From contig CM057826.1 in assembly GCA_030068075.1 (NCBI GenBank), forward strand, positions 64,453,312-64,517,311: a stretch of DNA of 64,000 bases, read 5' to 3'. Positions 46,495-58,613 of the stretch are shown one piece after another. A program made the position numbers and the translations under genes. Origin of the DNA: Paguma larvata. Taxonomy: Eukaryota; Chordata; Mammalia; Carnivora; Viverridae. The notes under the pieces are model-generated. The model had not been told where the DNA came from. It ran no database searches and saw nothing but the letters and a program-made list of their open reading frames with translations. The number at the start of each line of letters is the position of its first letter. Position 1 is the first letter of the stretch.

Positions 46495-46765
46495 AAACCT
46501 CTTTTGTGTTCCTGCCTCCACACCTCTGCACTGGGATATTCACCATTCTCTCTCCTTACGGAAGCCCAGTCTTTATCAGCATCCAGCCCAAGTTCCACTT
46601 TCCCTGACTACCTGGGCAATCTCTTTATCCTTAGAACTTACATAGCCTTTGTTCTCAATATATGCTCACTGGCACTGCCACTTTCCCCAAACTAGACCAT
46701 AAAGTCCTTGAGCACAGAGGCAATTTATCCTACCATTGTGTCTCTCCAGGGCCTTAAACACTGTT
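46495..46765 (+). repeat. L2 fragment
   Basis: TCCACACCTCTGCACTGGGA, TCCCTGACTACCTGGGCAAT and CTAGACCATAAAGTCCTTGA GCACAGAGG follow the L2 3' half. Confidence 0.65.
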
Positions 46766-48469
46766 AAGTGTTTAGTTTTGGTAGAAATGATGTTGCCAGC
46801 TCTTATTTTATAGATAATAATCTTGAAGTTATAATTTAAGTGGAAGATTAACAAATATAATGAACTCATGTTAACTGAGTAATTATTTTAGGATTAGGTT
46901 AAATCAAATGGTAATAGTTCTTACAGTGATGACTTCTATATAGAGATATTGTTGTATAAGATGTACACACCCTGTTTGGTAAGGAGGATATGTTTTGAGA
47001 AATAGGATCCCTAACAATGTCACACAGGGTTGTTAGAGCACAGCTGTCAAGATCATGCATTCCTGGGATTTTATATTGACAGTAACCTCTTCTATTCTCT
47101 TCAAATGACTTGAAGTCATGACATGCTTCTGGCCCAATTTTCTTCTAGGTATTTTTCAAACAATAGAAGGTCAATTATTCCAGGATACAGAGATATTTAT
47201 AATGGCATTCTAATGTCACTATATTTCCGCAATCCTGGGATTGTCTGCTGAGCCTCACCCTATGTTTTCACATCTATGTCTTTGAAGGTGACACCAGCTG
47301 CATTATAACTAGTATAATGATAGCATCCAGCATGACATTTCCCTTGCTTTCTTTGGGCCATATCCAATTCTATCACATTCAAACATTATGTTAGCCATTA
47401 AGAATAAAAATTCCTGACCAGACCCAAAATAATTGGCGGAAATAAAGACTGAAGAAAGTAGATACCATGCAGAACATGCCTACTGTAAAAGAGCAAGGCA
47501 ACATACTCAGAGGCAAGTGTTTTTGCAGTATGTGTCTCAGCTTTTATTGGCTGACTACCTGTAAGTATAGCTAACACTCAAAATATGGGGGAAATGTTCA
47601 GTAATAGAGAACTGAAGTGGACAGTATACATATATTGATATATGTGTATGTAATTTGGGAAAACACTTCAGAATGAAAATGGTTTATAAATTTTAGGGAC
47701 AGAAAACAGCATTAAACTTGGTAACTTAGAAAATAGAGAACTTAAATATAGATATATACTCAAGTTACAAAGATGGCTTCTTTGCTAACTACAAATGAAG
47801 GATTCAAAACTTAAGACTTTAGTATAAGTTTGTGAAAAGTAATGGAAGGAGAGAGGTCCTGAAAAGTGAAAAAGTAGATCAAAAATATAACAGACTGTAA
47901 GTCATTGTACCAAGGCAGTTACAAACCAGAGGTGGGATGACCATTATTCTAGTAAATGAAGACAAGGTGGAGAAAAGCCTCTGGACGAGTAGCGTAGGAG
48001 GAAATGTCAAAAAGGTCTGGGTCTCAGGGTTGGGCAGAGACTTGTTGGAATTGCTTTCCCAGGCTGCAAGACTCTGAGGGGCAAATAAAATATGCTCTCA
48101 TGAAAACCCTGAAAGGCCTCCTTCCTGGTCAAATGACTCTGGCCATCTGTATTATTAAAAATAGCTTGCGTTAACTCAAAAATGTGGAGAAGCATTTTTC
48201 CTTAAAAAAGCTAATGCCTACAAGCATTACATGTGGATAAAAGCTAGCAGGACATCGAAGGTCCATTGGATTTCATCTTAATAAGAAGTTACAACCTTAA
48301 TTAAAAAATTTTTTTGCTACTCAGGGCAAATTATAAATTAAGATTTCAGCTTCTGGCACTGTAAGATCAGAAGAAATGCTGAGGACTACATTTTTGAGAA
48401 ACGAGTACAGTAAAATACAGAGGAAAGAAGTCTCTCTTCCTGTGTATTCTTGAGATGACAGCATAATAT
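46766..48469. other. Repeat-poor DNA, 1.7 kb
   Basis: AT-rich with no recognised element. Small frames only. Confidence 0.45.
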
Positions 48470-49020
48470 GGTCACATCCCATTTAATTCCTAGCCAACTG
48501 CAAGGCTTCCCTCCGCAGTAAGGCCAGCCTTATGGGTTTGCAAGTCTTGCAGTGGTACGTGGCTTTGCTCCCAGAAGGGGCCCTTGTACTTGCTTTAGTG
48601 TTTTGCTCTTGCTATTTGGACATGCTTAGTAATTTTACCTTCGAACTTGTGTTTTGTAAGTGGAAACCAACAGGACAAGGAGTACACATGTGAACAGAGG
48701 GGCTACTCTAGGGGTGTGTACTGGAGCGCACAGACCCACAGGTGCCAGGAACTGCAGGCAGCATTGTATACATGGAGCATCACCCAGCATGAACAGAAAA
48801 GCCTGGGGTGGTCCAGTATGCCAAGGGGACCCAGAGGGAGATGGCTGCAGCTGGACCTGAGTCTAGATTGGTGGTAGCAACAGCAGCACTGGCAGATTTG
48901 GGAAAGAGGAGGGTGTGGTGGGGGCCAGTACTGGGAACCAGGTTGTGACACTGGCTTGGTGGTCCATCTCGGAAGCTGGGCCCTAGGGCTTCTGCACGAA
49001 TATTAATTCTCTAGACTAAG
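48470..49020. other. GC-richer unassigned segment
   Basis: Visibly richer in G and C than its surroundings (for example around 48720-48980). Open frames up to 82 codons overlap in several phases on both strands, as expected of GC-rich sequence with few stops. No domain recognised. It could be an unrecognised LTR-like repeat. Confidence 0.4.
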
Positions 49021-49048
49021 CATGGGTATAATAACTGTTGGCACCAGG

Positions 49049-49255
49049 GCAACTGGGTGGCTCACCTGGTTAAGCAGTTAAGCGTTCAGCTTTAGCTCAG
49101 GTCATGATCTCACAGTTCATGGGTTTGAGCTCCACATCAGGATCTATGCTGATAGCTCTGAGCCTGGCACCTGCTTCAGATTATGTGTCTCCCTCTCTCT
49201 CTGCCCCTCCTCTCTCTCTTTCTCTCAAAAATAAATAAAAACATTAAAAAAAAAG
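49049..49255 (+). mobile_element. SINEC, forward
   Basis: CAACTGGGTGGCTCACCTGG head with a short duplication around the 'GGTTAAGC' (GGTTAAGCAGTTAAGCG), CAGGTCATGATCTCACAGTT, CT-rich body and AATAAATAAAAAC tail. Imperfect 16-bp target duplication at 49033-49048 and 49256-49271. Confidence 0.95.
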
Positions 49256-49440
49256 AACTCTGGTACCAAGGAAGTAAAATTTTGCCTACAAATAATTACA
49301 AAACAAAAGCATCTACATAGATATTGCAGTAAAGCATATTAGGGAGTTATCACTTTTCAAAGAGTTTAGAGTTTCTGGGTTTGAAAACTGCTGCAACATT
49401 GTGAAACAAATATCCACAGGCTTATAAATGAAATTAAATT

Positions 49441-49643
49441 AAAATTTTTTTTATTTATTTGTGAAAAATGGAGTGAAAGCAGGGGAGGGACAGAGAGAGA
49501 GAGGGAGAATGAGAATCTCAAGCGGTCTCCATACTGTCAGTGCAGAGCCCGAGGTGGGGCTTGAACTCATGAACCACGAGATCATGACCTGAGCCAAAAC
49601 CAAGAGTCAGATGCTCAACTGACTGAGCCACCCAGGAACCCCC
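49441..49643 (-). mobile_element. SINEC, reverse
   Basis: AGCAGGGGAGGGACAGAGAG body, CACGAGATCATGACCTGAGC and CTGAGCCACCCAGGAACCCC head complement. Flanking AAATTAAATT on both sides (49431-49440 and about 49651-49660). Confidence 0.93.
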
Positions 49644-50541
49644 TAAATACAAATTAAATTTAAACATTGTCCCATTAGATGAAAAAGAACATTATTTTCA
49701 CATGAGGCTTCAGAGGAACCAGTTACTAATGAAGATGCCAATTCTAAAATTGATTTTTTCTTTTAATTGAAAATGCAACAATAGAGGAGTCTGGGGGAAG
49801 ATGGCAGAAAATGAGGACCCTGGGGCCTCCTCATCCCACATTTACAATGAGATATCATCCACATTCAAGTCAACAAACTGGAGAGAGTGATCAGAAGACT
49901 GGTAGAACAAATTCCACAACTAAATATAGAGAAGAAGCTGAATCTGAAAACTTCGAAGGACAGAAAGGCAGGGGGAGTTGCCTGCAGAAAGGAGGTAGCT
50001 GCGTGCATGGAAAGGAGAGAGAAATGGGCCCTGACACTAGGGGGCTCACATGGGGAAGGCTAATCCCCATAATTTTTGGTTTCAGAGGGATCGAATTCCA
50101 TGAGCTTATAAAACCAGTGGGACTTGAAACCTGGAACTTTAGAAGTCAGCTGACTCAGCACTAGGTGAGCAGGAAGGGCAAGTGATAACTGGGTTCCTGC
50201 CCTTAAAGAGACAGCAGCCTGTGCAGAGAGGCAACATAAAAATGGCAGTTTGCACAATGCTGGGTGTGAACAAGAGACGGATTTGTTCATACCGATTTTG
50301 GAGCATATTGGGAGACTTTGAAAATGAGGAGGTAGCGGGCACCATTTTCCTCACCTGCCCCAGAGCATAAGCCCAGAGCCACCTGTGGAAGATAGGGCTG
50401 CACAGACACTTGCTATAAAACCAGCTAACAGTGTGCCAAGCCCACAAGTTCTCCTGAGGACTCGCCTACTTCAAGCCTGTTAGCCTCTGCCCTGGGCTCA
50501 GGGCAAATTTTGTTAGCACGCATGCCCCACCCAGCTGCCAC

Positions 50542-51111
50542 CTACACAGTTGCCACTGCACACCATGCCCAGCTACATGACCCTGACTGCCCCAGCACAC
50601 AGCCCCCAGCTGCTGCAGGACTTTGGGGGATCCAGCATAAGACTAGTGACCCAGCATAAATTTTGCTAACATGCCACCCTGCTGCTGAGTTCCCCAGCAG
50701 GCACACACCCACAGAGCTGGCCCGCCTGCATCCCACTAACACTACAAAGAGCAAGCACATTCCACAACAGGCAGAGAGCCAGTGCAGACAACTGCACTGA
50801 AAGGAAAAGTGACTCAGACACAACAGCAGGGCATAAGCAATGAACATAGGATACTCTCCTGAAGTGCCACATCCTGGTAAACAGGGGACCGTGCACTGCA
50901 GGGCACTGAAGGACCTCTTCTTCATAAAGTTACTACTTTCAAAAGTAGAAGACATAGCTGACTTTCTTAACACAAAGAAATAGATACAGAGAGGCAGACA
51001 AAATGAGAAGACAGAGAAATTTATCCCAAATGAAAGAATAGGACAAGGCCACAGCCAGAGATCTAAGCAAAACAGATATGAGTAACATGCCTGATAGAGA
51101 ATTTGAAGCAA
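50542..51111 (-). other. Antisense 189-codon open frame in the L1 5' region
   Basis: The longest open frame in the window, antisense to the end of the L1 5' UTR and the beginning of ORF1. Its Cys/Leu/Ser-rich translation has hydrophobic runs but no domain I recognise. Best explained as low stop density in the antisense of GC-rich 5' UTR. It is listed because other mammalian L1s have antisense frames in this place. Confidence 0.3.
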
Positions 51112-51855
51112 TAACCATAGGATACTTACTCAACTTAAGAGAAGAGTGGAAGACATCAGTGAGACCCTTAACACAGAGATAAGGAATAACATAGCAGAGA
51201 AGAAGGGCTTAATAAACAAAATGAGCAACATTGATGGAAGCTGAGGTACGAATAAGTGGCCCAAAAGATGGAGTAGTGGAAAGTAATCAAGCTTAACAGG
51301 AGAGAAAGAAGAATTATGCAAAATGAGAATAGACTTAGGGAACTCAGTGACTCCATCAACTGTAACAACATTCATATTTTAGGAGTCCCAGAATAGGAAG
51401 AGATAAAAGGGGGCAGCAATTTATTTGATGAAATAATAGCTGAAAACCTCCCTAATCTGGGGAAGGAAACATAACCAAATCCAGAGGCACAGAGAACTCC
51501 CTTCAAAATCAAAAAAAGCAGACCTATACCATGACATATTGTATTTCAACTGGCAAAATATAGTGGTAAAGAAAAAAATTTTAAAGCAGCAAGAGAAAAG
51601 TCGGTAACTTACAAGGGAAAACCCATAAGGTTAGCAGGAAACTTTTCAATAGAAACTTTATAAGTCAGAAGGTAGTGGCATGATATAGTTAAAGTGCTAA
51701 ATAGAAAAAAATCTACAGCCAAGACTACTCTATCCAGCAAGGCTATCATTCAGAAAAGAAGGAGATATAAAGAGTTTCCCAGACAAATAAAAAGTAAAGG
51801 AATTCATGACCACTAAACAAGCCCTATAGGAAAATATTAAAAGGGACTCTTTGAG
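51003..51855 (+). pseudogene. L1 ORF1 (RNA-binding chaperone), broken
   Basis: ATG at 51003 begins MRRQRNLSQMKE and meets a TAG at codon 13 (51039). Further on, degraded but ordered ORF1 parts are visible: coiled-coil-like Lys/Glu-rich sequence, the RRM-start phrase ILGVPE (about 51380), and C-terminal 'RILYPARLSF'-type sequence (about 51730). Family role: trimeric single-stranded nucleic-acid chaperone coating L1 RNA. Multiple frameshifts; no product possible. Confidence 0.85.
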
Positions 51856-52239
51856 TAGAAAGGAGAGACCAAATGTGACAGTATGAAGATAGGAAACACA
51901 AAAGCAGTAAAAATGATTATTTCTGTAAAAAAATTAGTCAAGGAACTCACAAAAAAGGATATTAAAATATAATAACGTATACCTAAAAATGGGGACAACA
52001 GGAGAAAAATGGGTTCAAACTTAAATTACCATCAACTTGACATAGACTGCTACATGCAGAAGAGGTTATATGCAAACCTAATGGTAACCCTATATCAAAA
52101 AACCACTAATAAACACATACAAAATAAGGAGAAAGAAATCTAAATAAATCACTAAAGAAAATCAGCAAACCATGAAAGAGAAAAAGACCAGAAAGGATCA
52201 GAGAAAATCTCCAGAAACAACCACAAAACAAGTAATAAA

Positions 52240-55200
52240 ATGACAATAAATACATATCTATCAATAATTACTTTGAGTGTAAATGGACTAAATGCTCCCA
52301 TCAAAAAACATAGGGTAACAGAATGGTTTGAGAAAACAAGGCCCATATACATACTGTCTACAAGAGACTAATTTCAGACCTCAAGACACATACAGATTGA
52401 AAGTGAAATGCAAATGGATGTGAAAAGAAAGCCAAGATACCAATATTTACATAGGACAAAATAGACTTTAAAACAAAGACTGTAATAAGATACAAAGAAA
52501 GACCTATAATAATAAAGGAGACAATCCAGCAAGAAGATATAACAATTGTAAATATTTATGCACCTAATATAGAAGCACTCAAATACATAAAACAGTGGAT
52601 AACAAACGTAATTGAACTAACTGTTAATAATACAATAATAGTAGACGACTTCAACACCCCACTTACATCAATGGACAGATCATCTAAACAGAAAATCAAT
52701 ATGGAAATAATGGCTTTGAATGACATGCAAGAACAGATGGATTCAACAGATATATTCAGAACATTCCATTCTAAAACAGCAGAATACACTTTTGTTTTAA
52801 GTGCATACAGAACATTCCCCAGAACAGATTGTATATTAACTCATAAAACAAGTTTCAATGAATTCAAAAAGATCGAAGTCATACCACGAATCTTTTCTGA
52901 CCACAATGCTATGAAACTAGAAGTCAGTCACAAGAAACAACCTGGCAAGACCACAGATACATGGAGGTTAAATAACATACTAATAAACAATGATGGTCGA
53001 CCAGTAAATAAAGGAAGAAATAAAAAATTACATGGAAACAAGTGAAAATGAAAATACCATGGTCCAAACCTTTGGGATGCAGCAAAAGTGGTTCCAAGAA
53101 GGAAGTTTATGGCAATAGAGGCTTATCTCAATAAGCAAGAAAAATCGCAAATAAACAACCTAACCTTACACCAGAAGGAGCTAAATAAAGAGCAACAAAC
53201 AAACCTAAAACCAGCAAAAGGAAATAATAAAGATTAGAGCAGAAATAAATGATATAGAAATAAAAGGAAACAATAGAAGATTAATGAAATCAGGAGCTTT
53301 TTTTTTTGAAAAATAAATGAAATTGATAAATCTCTAGCCAGACTTATCAAGAAAAAAGGAGACAGAACTCAAATAAATAAAATCCCAAATGAGAGAGGAG
53401 AAAATACAACCAAAACTACAGAAACACAAACAATTATAAGAAATGTTATGAAAAACTGTATGTCGACAAATTGGACAACCTAAAGAAATGGACAAATTCC
53501 TAGAAACATATAATCTACCAAAACTGAAACATAAAGAAATAGAAAACTTGAACAGACCAATAACTAGCAAAGAAATGGAATCAGTAATTAAAAAAAAAAA
53601 AACTCCCAAAAAACAAAGGTCCAGGACCAGATGACTTCACAGGTGAATTCTACCAAACATTTAAAGAAGAGTTAATACCTATTCTTCTCAAAGTATTCCA
53701 AAAATAGAAAAAAAAGGAAAACTTCCAAATTCATTGTATGAGACCAGTATAACCCCGATACTAAAACCAGATAAAGACACCCTAAAAAAGAGAACTATAG
53801 GCCAACATCTCTGATGAAAATAGATGCAAAAATCCTCAATAAAATACTGGCAAACTGAGGGGCTCCTGGCTAGCTCAGTCAGTGGAGCATGTGGCTCTTG
53901 ATCTTGGGGTTGAGTTTGAGCCCCATGTTGGGTGTAGAGATTACTTAAAAAGTAAATAAAAATTAAACACATAAAAATAAAATACTAGCAAATCGAATCC
54001 AACGATACATTTAAAAAATCATTCACTATGATCAAGTGGGATTTATTCCTGGGTTGCAGACATGGTTCAATTCTTGCAAATCAATCAACATGATATATCA
54101 CATCAATAACAGAAAGGATGATGATCATATGGTTATTTCAATAGATGCAGACAAAACACGTGACAAAGTACAACATCTATTCATGATAAAAACTCTCAAC
54201 AAAGTAGATTTAGAAGGAGCATACCTAACATAACAAAGGCCATATATGAAAAACCCACAGCTAACATCATCCTCAATGGGGGAAAACTGAAAACTTTTCC
54301 CCTAAGGTCAGGAACAAGACAAGAATGCTCACTCTCACTGCTTTTATTCAACACTGTTAAGTCCTAGCCACAACAATCAGACAACAAACAGAAATAAAAG
54401 GCATCCAAATTGGTAAGGAAGAAATAAAACTTTCACTATTTGCAGATGACATGACACTATATATAGAAAACCTGAAAGAAAGACCACACCAAAAAACTTC
54501 TAGAACTGATACACAAATTCGGTAAAGTCACAGAATACAAAATCAATGTACAGAAATCTGTTGCATTTCTTTACACTAATAATGAAGCAGCAGAAAGAGA
54601 AATCAAGAAAACAATCCCATTTACAACTGCACCAAAAATAATAAGGTTCTGGAGTAAATCTAACCAAAGAGGTGAAAGACCTATACTCTGAAATTTCCTT
54701 CTGATAAAAAAAACTGAAGATGACACAAAGACATGGAAAGATATGCCATGCTGATGAACTGGAAGAACAAATATTGTTAAAATGTCTATACTACCCAGAG
54801 CAATCTACACATTTAATGCAATCTCTTTCAAAATACCAGCAGCATTTTTCACAAAAATAAAATAAACAATTCCAAAATTTTCACAGAACCACAAAAGACC
54901 ATGAATAGCCAGAGGAATCTTAAAAAAGAAGAACAATACTGGAGAAATCATAGTTATGGACTTCAAGTTATATTACAGAACTATAATAAAGAAAACAATA
55001 TGGTACTGGCACAACAATAGATATATAGATCAATACAACAGAATAGAAAACTCAAAAATAAACCCACGACTACATAGTCAATTAATCTTTGACAAAAAGT
55101 ATCCAATGGGAAAAGGACAGTCTCTTCAGCAAATGGTGTTGGGAAAACTGGACAGAAGCATGCAAAAGAATGAAACTGGACCACTTTCTTACACTATTCA

Positions 55201-56149
55201 CAAAAATAAATTCAAAATGGATTAAAGACATACATGTGAGACCTGAAACTATACAAATCCTAGAAGAGAACATAGGCAGTAACCTCTTTGACAGCAGTTG
55301 TAGCAACATTTTTCTAGATATGTCTCCTAAGGCAAAGGAAACAAGAGCAAAAATAACCTATTGGGACTACAACAAAATAAAAAACTTCTGCACGGTGAAG
55401 GAAATAATCAGCAAAACTAAAAGGCAACCTATGGAATGGTAGTAGATATTTACAAATGACATATCCAATAAAGTGTTAATATCCAATATATATAAGAAAT
55501 TATAAAGCTAAACACCCAAAACCCAAATAATCCAGTGAAAAAATGGGCAGAAGATATGAAAGACATTTCTCCAAAGAAGACATCAAGATGGCCGACAGAC
55601 AGAAAATATGTTTATCATCACTTACCATCAGAGAAATGCAAATCAAAACTACAAGGAGATATTGCCTCACATCTATCGGAACGGCTAAAATCAATAACAC
55701 AAGAAACAACAGGTGTTGGTGAGGATGTGGAGAAAAAGGAACACTTACGCACTGTTAGTGGGAACGGAAGCTGGTACAGCCACTGCGTAAACATTATGGA
55801 GTTTCCTCAAAAAGTTAAAAATAGAACTACTCTACAATACAGCAATCGCACCACTCAGTATTTATCCAAATAATACGAGTATATTAATTCAAAGGGATGC
55901 ATGCCTCCCAGTATTCATAGCAGCATTATTTACAATAACCAACATACCCCACGCCCAAGTGTCCATCGACTGATGAATGGATAAAGAAGATGTGGTATAT
56001 ATACAATGGAATATTATTCAGCCACAAAAAAGAATGAAATTTTGCCTTTTGCAATGACATATATGGAGCTAGATAATGTAATCCTAAGTGAAATAAGTCA
56101 GTCAAAGGAAAACAAATACCATATGATTTCACTCATATGTGGAATTTAA
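52240..56149 (+). pseudogene. L1 ORF2 (endonuclease/reverse transcriptase), broken
   Basis: The ATG at 52240 starts MTINTYLSIITLSVNGLNAP, the conserved endonuclease N-terminus with its catalytic Asn. The frame slips near codon 30 and hits TAA at 52369. Further on are readable pieces: the endonuclease end with SDHNAMK (52896 on, the catalytic Asp-His pair), the FIPGLQTWF reverse-transcriptase block (about 54040), and the FADD active-site motif at 54439-54450. The end Y-H-M-I-S-L-I-C-G-I-stop lies at 56117-56149. Without the SINE and its duplication the length is about 3.77 kb, normal for L1 ORF2. Non-functional. Confidence 0.9.
53855..53976 (+). mobile_element. SINEC, short subtype, in L1 ORF2
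   Basis: GGGGCTCCTGGCTAGCTCAG head, GAGCATGTGGCTCTTGATCT, GGGTTGAGTTTGAGCCCC and GGGTGTAGAGATTACTT, with no long CT-rich segment. Target duplication ATAAAATACT(G/A)GCAAA at 53839-53854 and 53977-53992 copies L1 sequence. Same short subtype as the copy at 46353. Confidence 0.95.
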
Positions 56150-56415
56150 GAAACAAAAGAAACAAGCAAAGGGAAAAGAGAGAGAGAAAGCACAAAACAG
56201 ACTCTTAATTATAGAGGACAATCTGAAGGTTACCAGAGGGGAAGCAGGTAGGGGGATGAGTAAAATAGGCGATGGGGATTAAGGAATGTACTTGTAATGC
56301 TGAACACTAGGTAATGTATGGATTGTTGAATCACTATAATGTACATGTGCAACCAATAAAACACTGGAATTCAAATGAAAACTTTAAAAAAATAATTGGC
56401 AAAAAAATACAATAG

Positions 56416-56815
56416 AATGTATTAGTAGGTGTTTTGAATTACTTATAAATTTATGACACCATTTTTGGTTTTTTGTACAATCTCCTTTTCAGAAAATGTT
56501 AAAGGAAATACTAAAATGCCATTGTACTTATTGACATTTAATTCAAATGCATGAAACTGATTTTATGGGGAATTATTCTTTTGAAAATTTTTCTGCAAGA
56601 ACCATTGTCTCCTGATGTACTAAAATTAATAAAGTTTTATTTATTATATTAGAAAATTAAGGACTAAAATATTTTTTATAATTTGTCAATTTATTTTGTT
56701 ACTCATGTATTGCTATTTTCCCTATTACATTTCATAAGTAAAAAGATATTTTTAAAGGAAAAAGCTTTATATTTTAGTAACTTTAACTGCTCTTTCCCCT
56801 TCTTTTTGAAAAAGA
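56416..56815. other. Unassigned AT-rich DNA
   Basis: Nothing recognised between the L1 and the next SINE. Confidence 0.45.
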
Positions 56816-56829
56816 GAACTTGCATGCTT

Positions 56830-57067
56830 TTTCTTTTAAGTTTATTTATTTATTTATTTTGAGTAAGAGGGAGAACACAAGAGAGAGGGAGCAGGGAAGG
56901 GGTAGAGAGAGAGAGGGAGAGAGAGAGAGAGACAGAGAAAGAGAGAGAATCCCAAGTAGGCTCCACCCTGTTAGCATGGAGGCTCGATCTCACCAAGTGT
57001 GAGATGATGACATGAGTTGAAATCAAAAGCCTGACGCTTAACCAACTGAGCCACCCAGGTGCCCCTG
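56830..57067 (-). mobile_element. SINEC, reverse, with expanded (GA)n
   Basis: Tail TTTAAGTTTATTTATTTATT, a long (GA)n-rich body (about 56900-56950), and CTGAGCCACCCAGGTGCCCC. Duplication GA(A/C)CTTGCAT(G/T)CTT at 56816-56829 and 57068-57081. Confidence 0.95.
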
Positions 57068-57081
57068 GACCTTGCATTCTT

Positions 57082-57579
57082 ATTTTGCACTCCACCCCAC
57101 AAATTTTGAAGTTGGCCCTGCTCCCTTGAGTGGTGACCCCTCCATGAGTATACTCAATTTCTCCTAATTTTAGGACAGTCTTTGCATTGGACACTAAGGT
57201 TTGAAGAAACTTAGGGAGCTTGACTCTTTAAGAATCAGTATTAGGTCTCCTTGTTGATAGTTTCTCTTTGATAATGACTTCTACTTTCTTTTCAACATCA
57301 ACTTCTCTAAACCTTGCTTTTAGTGCCTGGATTTCTGCTCTTCTTTCTATCTTCATTCCTAACCACTATCGTACTCCCATTCCTCCACAACAAAGGGAGG
57401 AATGTTGAGACATACTCAGTTGTTGGTACATCAAATGAGGCAGTTTGGAGAGACTCGGTTTTGAACTAGAACCATCTATTTGAGTGGAACAGGCTCTAAA
57501 AGAGTAGACTATTTTGCTATAGAAATCTCAGAAATACATGGCTTTGCATTAAAATATATGATCCCTGATTGTCCCCACC
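57082..57579. other. Unassigned DNA
   Basis: No repeat or gene recognised. Confidence 0.45.
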
Positions 57580-58365
57580 CCTATTTTCCCATTCTTCATC
57601 ATAGTAGAAGGGTTTGAGCAGGGCATATGGCTGCCGAGGAAAAAACTAAATTTCCCAGCTTCCTTTGCAGCTCTCTAGGATTCAGCCTGATCAATGGGAT
57701 GTATGCTGAGACTCTAGCAGCACTAGATAAATTTAGCAGCACTAGATAGCTGGTATATGCTTTCTTCTCCTTCTTCCAGGATTCTGCCTGAAAAATGAAT
57801 ATGATGTCTCAAAATCCAGCTTAGCAAAAGGAGAAAGGGATGGTAGAACATAAAGTTAGAGCAAGTTTTTGTGATTCAGAAAAAAATGCCCATTCTGTAA
57901 ATCCTTTATTACCAGATGCAGAAAGACTTCCATAATAAATTCAGTCTGTTTTATGAGAATGGCATTGTTTAGGACTGTGCAGTACACACTCTGCACAACA
58001 AAACACAACACCCTAGTCTAGAAGAAGTCTGAGTCTCTGAGGACCTCATGGAACAAGGTTACAGTACCTGCCATAGTTACTTCCATCTAGACTTTTATAT
58101 ATGAGAGAAATAAACTTTCTTTTTTTTTTAAGTTTATTTCTTTTTGAGAGAAAGAGACAGAGTGTGAGCAGGAGAGGAAAACACAGAATCCGACGCAGGC
58201 TCCCGGCTCTGAGCTGTCAGCACAGAGCCTGATGTGGGGCTTGAACTCACAAGCAATGAAATCATGACCTGAGCGAAGACGCTCAACCGACTGAGCCACC
58301 CAGGTGCCCCAGAAATAAACTTTCTTATTTAAGCTATGGTTATTTGAAGCCAAATCTAATCCTGA
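57580..58365 (+). repeat. Ancient LTR-like repeat interrupted by a SINE
   Basis: TTTCCCAGCTTCCTTTGCAG, GATCAATGGGATGTATGCTG, TCTGAGGACCTCATGGAACA, CATCTAGACTTTTATATATG and AGAGAAATAAACTTTCTTAT. Same unresolved family as 43320-43680. An AATAAA-type signal near the end suggests an LTR. A SINE (58121-58310) splits it and a 19-bp internal duplication lies at 57715-57748. Confidence 0.5.
58121..58310 (-). mobile_element. SINEC, reverse
   Basis: T-rich tail, GTGTGAGCAGGAGAGGAAAA, GAAATCATGACCTGAGC and CTGAGCCACCCAGGTGCCCC. A perfect 15-bp duplication AGAAATAAACTTTCT flanks it (58106-58120 and 58311-58325). Confidence 0.95.
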
Positions 58366-58428
58366 TATGATGACCCATATTGCTCATCACCATTTTAATG
58401 TGCTTTAGTATAGTTGCTTCTCAAATCT

Positions 58429-58599
58429 TTTTTTTAATGTTTATTTATTTTTGAGGGGGGAGGGGCAAAGAGAGGGGGACAGGGGATTCGAAGTGGGCCC
58501 CACGCTGATAGCAGCCAGCCCAATGTGGGACTCTAACTCACAAACCAAGAGCTCATGACCTGAGCTGAATGCTCAACAGACTGAGCCACCCAGGTGCCC
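58429..58599 (-). mobile_element. SINEC, reverse
   Basis: AATGTTTATTTATTTTTGAG, GGGGGACAGGGGATTCGAAG, and CTGAGCCACCCAGGTGCCC. Perfect 14-bp duplication TGCTTCTCAAATCT at 58415-58428 and 58600-58613. It landed in the left end of a MER5. Confidence 0.95.
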
Positions 58600-58613
58600 T
58601 GCTTCTCAAATCT

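Larger units (their letters stand above)
49785..56392 (+). mobile_element. Near-full-length L1 (LINE-1), inactive
   Basis: A 6.6 kb forward L1 with 5' UTR (49785-51002), ORF1, an intergenic stretch, ORF2 (52240-56149) and 3' UTR ending in CAATAAAACACTGG and an A-rich run. The target duplication (TAATTG...CAATAG) at 49764-49784 and 56393-56415 is about 21 bp and imperfect. The many stops and frameshifts plus mismatches in the duplication show it is an old copy. A short SINE (53855-53976) has since landed in ORF2. Its 3' UTR differs from that of the young truncated L1 tails in this window. Confidence 0.95.

Noticed and set aside
52671..53045. 124-codon plus frame that looks like a conserved protein
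   Set aside because: It is the surviving part of the L1 ORF2 endonuclease domain, ending in SDHNAMK. It is a transposon remnant, not a host gene.
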